In this document: piece by piece, positions 6,587 through 11,037 of the stretch
Numbering within the stretch: the first letter of the stretch is position 1
How the letters are laid out: each line of letters begins with the position of its first letter
Assembly (NCBI GenBank): GCA_035291705.1
Contig: DATDRM010000131.1
Coordinates: 1 to 13,352 of the forward strand
Length of the DNA: 13,352 bases
Reading direction: 5' to 3'
Source of the DNA: DATDRM01 sp035291705
GTDB lineage: Bacteria; Chloroflexota; Anaerolineae; Anaerolineales; UBA4823
The notes under the pieces: generated by a model
Told to the model about the DNA's origin: nothing
The model's database searches: none
Seen by the model: the letters and a program-made list of their open reading frames with translations, nothing else
Made by a program: the position numbers and the translations under genes

Positions 6587-7612
6587 TTACAAGAGCCGCG
6601 GCTGGTCTTCCTTCGGGATGGGGATCTGCAAGTGTTCATAGGCGCGGCGAGTAGCCAGGCGGCCTTGCGAGGTGCGTTCCAGGAAACCCAGCTGCAACAG
6701 GTAAGGCTCCACGACGTCCATGATTGTGTCTGCCTCCTCGCTGATCGAGGCGGCGATCGTGTTCAACCCCACCGGCCCGCCGCGATACTTTTCAATAACC
6801 GTGCGCAGCACACGCCGGTCCATCTCATCCAAGCCCAGGGGATCGACATTGAGCAGATCGAGAGCCTCTATCGCAATGGGGCGGGTGATCACTCCGTCGC
6901 CGCGCACCTGGGCGTAATCGCGCACCCGGCGCAGCAGGCGCAGGGCAACGCGTGGCGTGCCGCGGCCGCGCTGGGCGATCTCATCCACCCCATCCGGATC
7001 GATGCCCACCTCCAGGACACCCGCCGCCCGCACGACAATGGCTTGCATGGCGGCGTGGCTGTAGAAGTCCAGGCGGTAAACTGCCCCGAAGCGCGCTCGC
7101 AACGGGGCTGTCATCAGAGCCAGGCGGGTAGTAGCCCCGATCACCGTGAAGCGCGGCAATTTCAGGCGGATGGAACGCGCCGAAGGCCCTTTTCCGATGA
7201 CAATGTCCAGGGCGAAATCCTCCATAGCCGGGTAGAGCACTTCTTCGACCACTCGCCCGAGCCGGTGTACCTCATCAATGAAGAGCACATCCCCAACGCG
7301 CAGGTTGGTCAGGATCGCCGCCAAGTCGCCGGGGCGCTCGATGGCCGGGCCGGAGGTGATTTTGATATTGACCCCCATTTCATTGGCCATAATGTGGGCC
7401 AGGGTGGTCTTGCCCAGGCCAGGTGGGCCATAGAACAGGACATGATCGACCGGCTCCCCGCGTTGCCTGGCAGCGGCGATCAGAATCCCCAGGTTCTCCT
7501 TGACTCTCTCCTGGCCGATCAGGTCAGCCAAAGAACGCGGCCGCAGCGCCTGGTCCAGCCGGTCCTCGGGACGGGATTCAGGGGTGATAAGCCGTTTGGG
7601 TGGTGAGTCCAT
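6587..7612 (-). CDS. ruvB: Holliday junction branch migration ATPase RuvB
   Basis: RuvB is the hexameric AAA+ motor that, with RuvA, moves Holliday junctions during recombinational repair. The 341 residues cover the whole family. The N-terminal block RPRSLADLIGQ is at 24-34, Walker A GPPGLGKTT at 62-70 and Walker B FIDEVH at 111-116. Sensor 1 GATTR is followed by the arginine-finger region LRARFG. The C-terminal winged-helix domain has GGPVGLNTIAASISEE and EPYLLQLGFLERTSQGR. It is the first gene of the run with DUF2905 and queA. ruvA and ruvC are not in the window. No Shine-Dalgarno site precedes the ATG. Instead a TATAAT ends 7 nt upstream, which suggests a leaderless mRNA. Confidence 0.98.
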   Translation of the reverse strand: MDSPPKRLITPESRPEDRLDQALRPRSLADLIGQERVKENLGILIAAARQRGEPVDHVLFYGPPGLGKTTLAHIMANEMGVNIKITSGPAIERPGDLAAILTNLRVGDVLFIDEVHRLGRVVEEVLYPAMEDFALDIVIGKGPSARSIRLKLPRFTVIGATTRLALMTAPLRARFGAVYRLDFYSHAAMQAIVVRAAGVLEVGIDPDGVDEIAQRGRGTPRVALRLLRRVRDYAQVRGDGVITRPIAIEALDLLNVDPLGLDEMDRRVLRTVIEKYRGGPVGLNTIAASISEEADTIMDVVEPYLLQLGFLERTSQGRLATRRAYEHLQIPIPKEDQPRLL

Positions 7613-7619
7613 AGAGAAG

Positions 7620-7625
7620 ATTATA
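7620..7625 (-). promoter_or_regulatory. -10 box of ruvB, leaderless arrangement
   Basis: On the minus strand this reads TATAAT and is followed by CTTCTCT and then the ATG of ruvB. A start site 6-8 nt after the -10 would coincide with the initiation codon. The -35 region (GAGACT at a 17-bp spacing) is poor. It overlaps imperfect dyads at 7642-7666, namely CAGTC with GACTG and GTCTCC with GGAGAC, which could bind a regulator. Confidence 0.65.
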
Positions 7626-7680
7626 ACAGAGAGTATATTGACAGTCTCCGCGGGACTGAGGGAGACCTGGCGAGGGTTGA

Positions 7681-7710
7681 TTTACACAGCCGGGCAAGCG
7701 CGGCTATAAT
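7681..7710 (+). promoter_or_regulatory. Sigma70-type promoter of upp
   Basis: TTTACA at 7681-7686, an 18-bp spacer, then TATAAT at 7705-7710. Transcription would start near 7717, giving a leader of about 20 nt. AGGAGG at 7725-7730 lies 6 nt before the ATG of upp. The promoter is back to back with that of ruvB in a 124-bp intergenic region. Confidence 0.75.
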
Positions 7711-7736
7711 TAACCCAATCCAACAGGAGGAACCTC

Positions 7737-8363
7737 ATGCCCAATATTTTCCCCTCTTCCCATCCCCTCGTGGCCCATAAAGTCACCCTGCTCCGCGATA
7801 AGACCACCAAACCGGAGCGCTTCCGCGCCCTGGTGCGCGAGATCGCCGCCCTAATGACTTATGAAGCCACCGCCGACCTGCTGACCACTTCGAAGTCAGT
7901 TGAAACGCCTCTGGCCATGGCCGCCGGCGCAGAGCTGAAGGAGCCGATCGGGCTGGTGCCGATCCTGCGCGCCGGCCTGGGGATGGTGGAAGGCGTGTGG
8001 GATCTGATGCCCAACGCCGAGGTCTGGCATATCGGCCTGTACCGCGACGAGCGCACGCTCAAACCGGTCGAATACTACAACAAGCTGCCGATCGAACCGA
8101 CTGTCTCGGTCTGCCTGATCCTCGACCCAATGCTGGCCACAGGCGGCTCGGCAGTCGCCACGGTGGATGTGCTCAAACGCTGGGGAGTGAGAAAGATCAA
8201 GTTTGTGGGCATCATCGGCGCTCCGGAGGGGATCGCCTTGATGGAGAAGCACCACCCGGAAGTACCCATCTACTTGGCGGTGATCGACGAACGCCTGAAT
8301 GAACACGGCTACATCTTGCCTGGCCTGGGCGACGCCGGAGACCGGCAGTTTGGGACAGGCTAA
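7737..8363 (+). CDS. upp: Uracil phosphoribosyltransferase
   Basis: UPRT converts free uracil and PRPP to UMP, the key step of uracil salvage in the cytosol. The 208 residues match the family. The PRPP-binding loop LDPMLATGGSA is at 129-139, with the acidic residue and GG in place. The C-terminal uracil-binding segment YILPGLGDAGDRQFGT starts at residue 192. Upstream PRPP and dimer elements include PILRAGLGM and GLYRDE. The start is ATG, fixed by AGGAGG 6 nt upstream and by the typical short N-terminus. Transcription seems to be from its own promoter. The uracil it uses could come from the phosphorylase and glycosylase encoded at the left of the window, although these genes are not in one operon. 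The gene looks intact. Confidence 0.97.
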   Translation: MPNIFPSSHPLVAHKVTLLRDKTTKPERFRALVREIAALMTYEATADLLTTSKSVETPLAMAAGAELKEPIGLVPILRAGLGMVEGVWDLMPNAEVWHIGLYRDERTLKPVEYYNKLPIEPTVSVCLILDPMLATGGSAVATVDVLKRWGVRKIKFVGIIGAPEGIALMEKHHPEVPIYLAVIDERLNEHGYILPGLGDAGDRQFGTG

Positions 8364-8411
8364 TTTCACCAACCAACAACTTCGTAAAGTCCATAATCCG
8401 CGAGTTGGGGT

Positions 8412-8443
8412 AAGATCATCTCCAGCACAAAGATGCCGATCTT
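8412..8443. repeat. Hairpin between upp and the kinase gene
   Basis: AAGATCATCT at 8412-8421 pairs with AGAT (8431-8434) and GATCTT (8438-8443), leaving a 3-nt bulge (GCC) and a 9-nt loop. No T-run follows on either strand, so it is a weak terminator candidate at best. It lies directly beside the larger palindrome. Confidence 0.45.
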
Positions 8444-8471
8444 CAAACGATCAAACGTTTGAACGTTTGAA
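8442..8471. repeat. 30-bp near-perfect palindrome made of octamers
   Basis: The arms 8442-8456 and 8457-8471 match at 14 of 15 positions around the centre CAAACGTTTG. The region also reads as four octamers: TTCAAACG, ATCAAACG, TTTGAACG, TTTGAACG. It ends 9 nt before the ATG of the kinase gene, where a Shine-Dalgarno site would be expected and none is seen. It may be an operator, an mRNA hairpin shielding the start, or intergenic microrepeat spread. Confidence 0.65.
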
Positions 8472-8480
8472 CGTAACAAC

Positions 8481-10772
8481 ATGATCCAGATTAAAACCCA
8501 GATGAGTCCTGACCATATTGGCCGATACGAAGTAAAAAGTGAGATTGGGCGGGGCGGCATGGCGACCGTCTTTCACGCCAATGACCCGCGCTTCGAACGC
8601 GACGTGGCGATTAAAGTGCTCCCGCCGGCCTTCATGCACGACCCACAGTTCCGCGTGCGCTTCGAGCGCGAGGCCAAGACGATCGCCCTGCTCGAACACC
8701 CGGCCATCGTGCCGGTGTACGATTTCGGGGAGCAGGGCGGCCAACCCTATATCGTCATGCGCTATATGTCTGGCGGATCGCTCGAAGAACGGCTCAAAGA
8801 GGGTCCTTTATCCATCGCAGAAACCGTTCACCTGATCAGCCGCCTGGCACCCGCCCTGGACGCGGCGCACACCAAGGGCATTATCCACCGCGACCTTAAA
8901 CCTGGCAACATCCTGTTCGACCGCTACGGCAACGCCTTCCTGTCTGATTTCGGCATCGCCCGCCTCACCCAGGGCAGCGCAGCGACCCTGACCGGCGACG
9001 TGGTATTGGGCACCCCGGCTTATATGAGCCCGGAACAGGTGCAGGGGGACCGGGAATTAGATGGGCGCAGCGACCTTTATTCCTTGGGCATCATCCTCTT
9101 TCAGATGTTGACCGGCAAGGTACCGTTTTCCTCGGACACACCAGCCAAGACGATGTTAATGCATATCCTCGAGCCAGTGCCCCAGCTTCTGGATATCAAA
9201 CCGGGCCTGCCTCCAGCTATCGCGGCGGTGCTCGGGTGCGCCCTGGCCAAAGAACCGGAGGCGCGTTTCGCTACCATCGGAGAGATGGCGTCCGCCCTGG
9301 AGGCGACCATCTCTGCTCAGCAGGGGACAGGTGGAGGGCTTCCCTCACAGGCGACCACGATCCTCGTGCCCGGCGAACGGCCTTCACCCCAGCCAGGGCC
9401 AATCACCCCCCCATCCCTGGAGCGACCGCTGGTCGCCGAAGGTCAGCGACCAGTAGGCGCTGTACCCCAACGACCCACGCCGCGCCGCAACCTGATCCTC
9501 GTGGCTGCGCTGGCACTGGGCGCCCTCGGACTGGTCGCCGCGGGAGGCCTTTTTCTCTTCGCTCGCCAGGCGTCTATTCCAGCTGCTAATCTCCCCTCTT
9601 CCACTCCTTCCCTTCCAGCGACGCAACCGGCTTCGTCTAAACCAGTTTCCCTACTCCTGGCCAGCGCCACGCCCGTAAGCGCAGCGACCGCAGCGACCGC
9701 GACTGCCACTCCGCCAAACCCAACCACCAGCGCGCCTGTAAGCTCAGCGACGGCGACCCTGGTAAGCACAGCGACCGAAGCGCCCGAAGCGACTGCGACT
9801 GATACTCCACTTCCATTGGCGCCCATCATCGGCGGCGCCGATCAGATCGCCTTCCTCAACGCCGACGACATCTGGATCTCGAACCTGGACGGAAGCCAAC
9901 TCGCCCAGCTCACCTTCGATCATGCCAAGAAAACCAACCTGAGCTGGTCGCCGGACGGCCAGGTGGTGATTTACATCCTCGGTAAATGCGTCCAGAGCGT
10001 GGACGTCGGCTCGACGCGCGTCGAGAACCTGGCCTGCTTCGAGGCGGCGGATTTCCTGGAGGCTTTCGAGATCTCGCCCGATGGACAGCGCGTGGCGATC
10101 AGCCTCAACCGGGAGCTGTACATCGTCCCCTTTGACCGCCAGAAATTAAGCCAGGCTCGCTTTCGCAGCGACCTGCAGGCCATGGCCGGCTGCCCTGCGC
10201 TGGCTCCCTACACCCACAACGATAAGAACATCGCCGTCAAGTCCGCCCGCTGGTCGCGCGACGGGCAGCGCCTGGCGATCACCCGCCTGGGGGTCGACGC
10301 CGGCCGCCAGGTGGATTTGATCCACCTGCTCGACATCGCCAATTGCACGCCGCCCTTCGCGCGTCTGGACGAATTCCCCGCCACGCGCTTCAAGATGAAG
10401 GAGTACGCCGTCAGCCCGTTCATCCAGAACTTCACCTGGGATGGAGACTTCCTCTTCGCGTTAACCAGTTACAAGCGCAACGACGGCTTCGGCGACCTGT
10501 GGATCTACAGCACCGACCTGCACCGCGGGTTCCAGGCCAACCCGATCGAAGGCGCCTGCTGCTACCGCGACCCACAATTCAGCCCGGATGGCAGCCACCT
10601 GCTGTTCGTCTTCCAGGATATGCGCCTCACTCCGCAAAATGTGATCCGGCTGTACTACATCCCTTACGGGACGATCGGCACCGGGCTGGTCTACGCCCCC
10701 CTGTCGCTTCCGCAAGACTTCTTCGCCGACCCGCGCACTAAGCCACTGCCGGCTCTGCGGCCGGCGCGGTGA
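8481..10772 (+). CDS. Transmembrane Ser/Thr protein kinase with C-terminal PD40 sensor-like domain
   Basis: A Hanks-type kinase that would phosphorylate proteins on Ser/Thr in response to an external or surface cue. The 763 residues carry a kinase domain at about 16-280. It has the glycine loop IGRGGMATV (22-30), ATP lysine K45, catalytic HRDLKPGN (136-143, base D138), DFG (156-158) and GTPAYMSPE (177-185), so it looks active. A Pro-rich juxtamembrane stretch leads to one membrane helix at about 338-360. An Ala/Thr/Pro/Ser-rich linker runs to about 450. An external domain at about 454-763 has TolB/PD40-like motifs WSPDG (489), ISPDG (531), WSRDG (591) and FSPDG (700). PASTA repeats are absent. 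A second possible start is Met8; neither start has a clear Shine-Dalgarno site. The gene lies 117 bp after upp and is followed by a promoter and the secreted repeat-protein gene. Its substrate is unknown. Confidence 0.92.
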   Translation: MIQIKTQMSPDHIGRYEVKSEIGRGGMATVFHANDPRFERDVAIKVLPPAFMHDPQFRVRFEREAKTIALLEHPAIVPVYDFGEQGGQPYIVMRYMSGGSLEERLKEGPLSIAETVHLISRLAPALDAAHTKGIIHRDLKPGNILFDRYGNAFLSDFGIARLTQGSAATLTGDVVLGTPAYMSPEQVQGDRELDGRSDLYSLGIILFQMLTGKVPFSSDTPAKTMLMHILEPVPQLLDIKPGLPPAIAAVLGCALAKEPEARFATIGEMASALEATISAQQGTGGGLPSQATTILVPGERPSPQPGPITPPSLERPLVAEGQRPVGAVPQRPTPRRNLILVAALALGALGLVAAGGLFLFARQASIPAANLPSSTPSLPATQPASSKPVSLLLASATPVSAATAATATATPPNPTTSAPVSSATATLVSTATEAPEATATDTPLPLAPIIGGADQIAFLNADDIWISNLDGSQLAQLTFDHAKKTNLSWSPDGQVVIYILGKCVQSVDVGSTRVENLACFEAADFLEAFEISPDGQRVAISLNRELYIVPFDRQKLSQARFRSDLQAMAGCPALAPYTHNDKNIAVKSARWSRDGQRLAITRLGVDAGRQVDLIHLLDIANCTPPFARLDEFPATRFKMKEYAVSPFIQNFTWDGDFLFALTSYKRNDGFGDLWIYSTDLHRGFQANPIEGACCYRDPQFSPDGSHLLFVFQDMRLTPQNVIRLYYIPYGTIGTGLVYAPLSLPQDFFADPRTKPLPALRPAR

Positions 10773-10806
10773 ATTCAGGAGGAAATTCAGAAACTCCCTC
10801 TTGAAT
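10773..10806. repeat. Inverted repeat after the kinase stop, overlapping a -35 box
   Basis: ATTCAGGAGG at 10773-10782 pairs with CCTCTTGAAT at 10797-10806 over ten positions, one of them G-U, with a 14-nt loop. It begins directly after the kinase TGA and its right arm contains the TTGAAT of the next promoter. It may protect the kinase mRNA end or act as an operator. No T-run follows. Confidence 0.5.
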
Positions 10807-10829
10807 CCGGCTTCCGTTAGTGCTATATT
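10801..10829 (+). promoter_or_regulatory. Sigma70-type promoter for the leader RNA / secreted repeat protein
   Basis: TTGAAT at 10801-10806, a 17-bp spacer, then TATATT at 10824-10829. Transcription would begin near 10836, just before the structured region and terminator. This is the only good promoter seen between the kinase gene and the secreted protein gene. Confidence 0.6.
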
Positions 10830-10835
10830 ACACAT

Positions 10836-10945
10836 AGTCGAATACATTTCGATGAATGCACTGCTTGCCGGTTAAGTGGGGCAATCATTTTACTCTCTTC
10901 ATCGCCAACCGCCCCTCGCTCAGTGCAGGTGGGCGGTTTTTCTTT
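10836..10945 (+). ncRNA. Candidate structured leader RNA or small RNA
   Basis: About 110 nt run from the predicted start to an intrinsic terminator. Four pairings can be read directly. P1 is CGATGAA (10850-10856) with TTCATCG (10898-10904). P2, inside P1, is TTGCC (10865-10869) with GGCAA (10880-10884) around a 10-nt loop. P3 is TGCACTG (10857-10863) with CAGTGCA (10921-10927). P4 is the terminator stem. P3 joins the internal loop of P1 to the terminator loop, so it would be a pseudoknot or a switch partner. I recognise no known riboswitch class or 6S RNA. It could be a terminator-controlled leader of the secreted protein gene or a stand-alone small RNA. The start near 10836 is inferred. Confidence 0.4.
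10907..10945 (+). terminator. Intrinsic terminator
   Basis: The stem AACCGCCC (10907-10914) with GGGCGGTT (10931-10938) has a 16-nt loop and is followed by a T-rich tail, TTTCTTTCT. It points rightwards and has no T-run on the other strand. It would end transcripts from the kinase gene or from the promoter at 10801-10829, ahead of the secreted protein gene. Confidence 0.75.
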
Positions 10946-11037
10946 CTCTGGGCGATCAGGGTGTCTGGCCAAATGGGATTTAGATTCAAATGAATGGGCA
11001 AATCCGTAATCAAACGCAAATATGAAGGATCAACCCT

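Noticed and set aside
6632..7606. A 324-residue plus-strand frame opposite ruvB
   Set aside because: It is antisense to all of ruvB, and its His/Gln/Arg-rich composition follows from the complement of ruvB codons.
10836..10945. Match to a known riboswitch (c-di-GMP, fluoride, TPP, cobalamin) or 6S RNA
   Set aside because: None of the conserved core sequences that I can recall for those classes is present.
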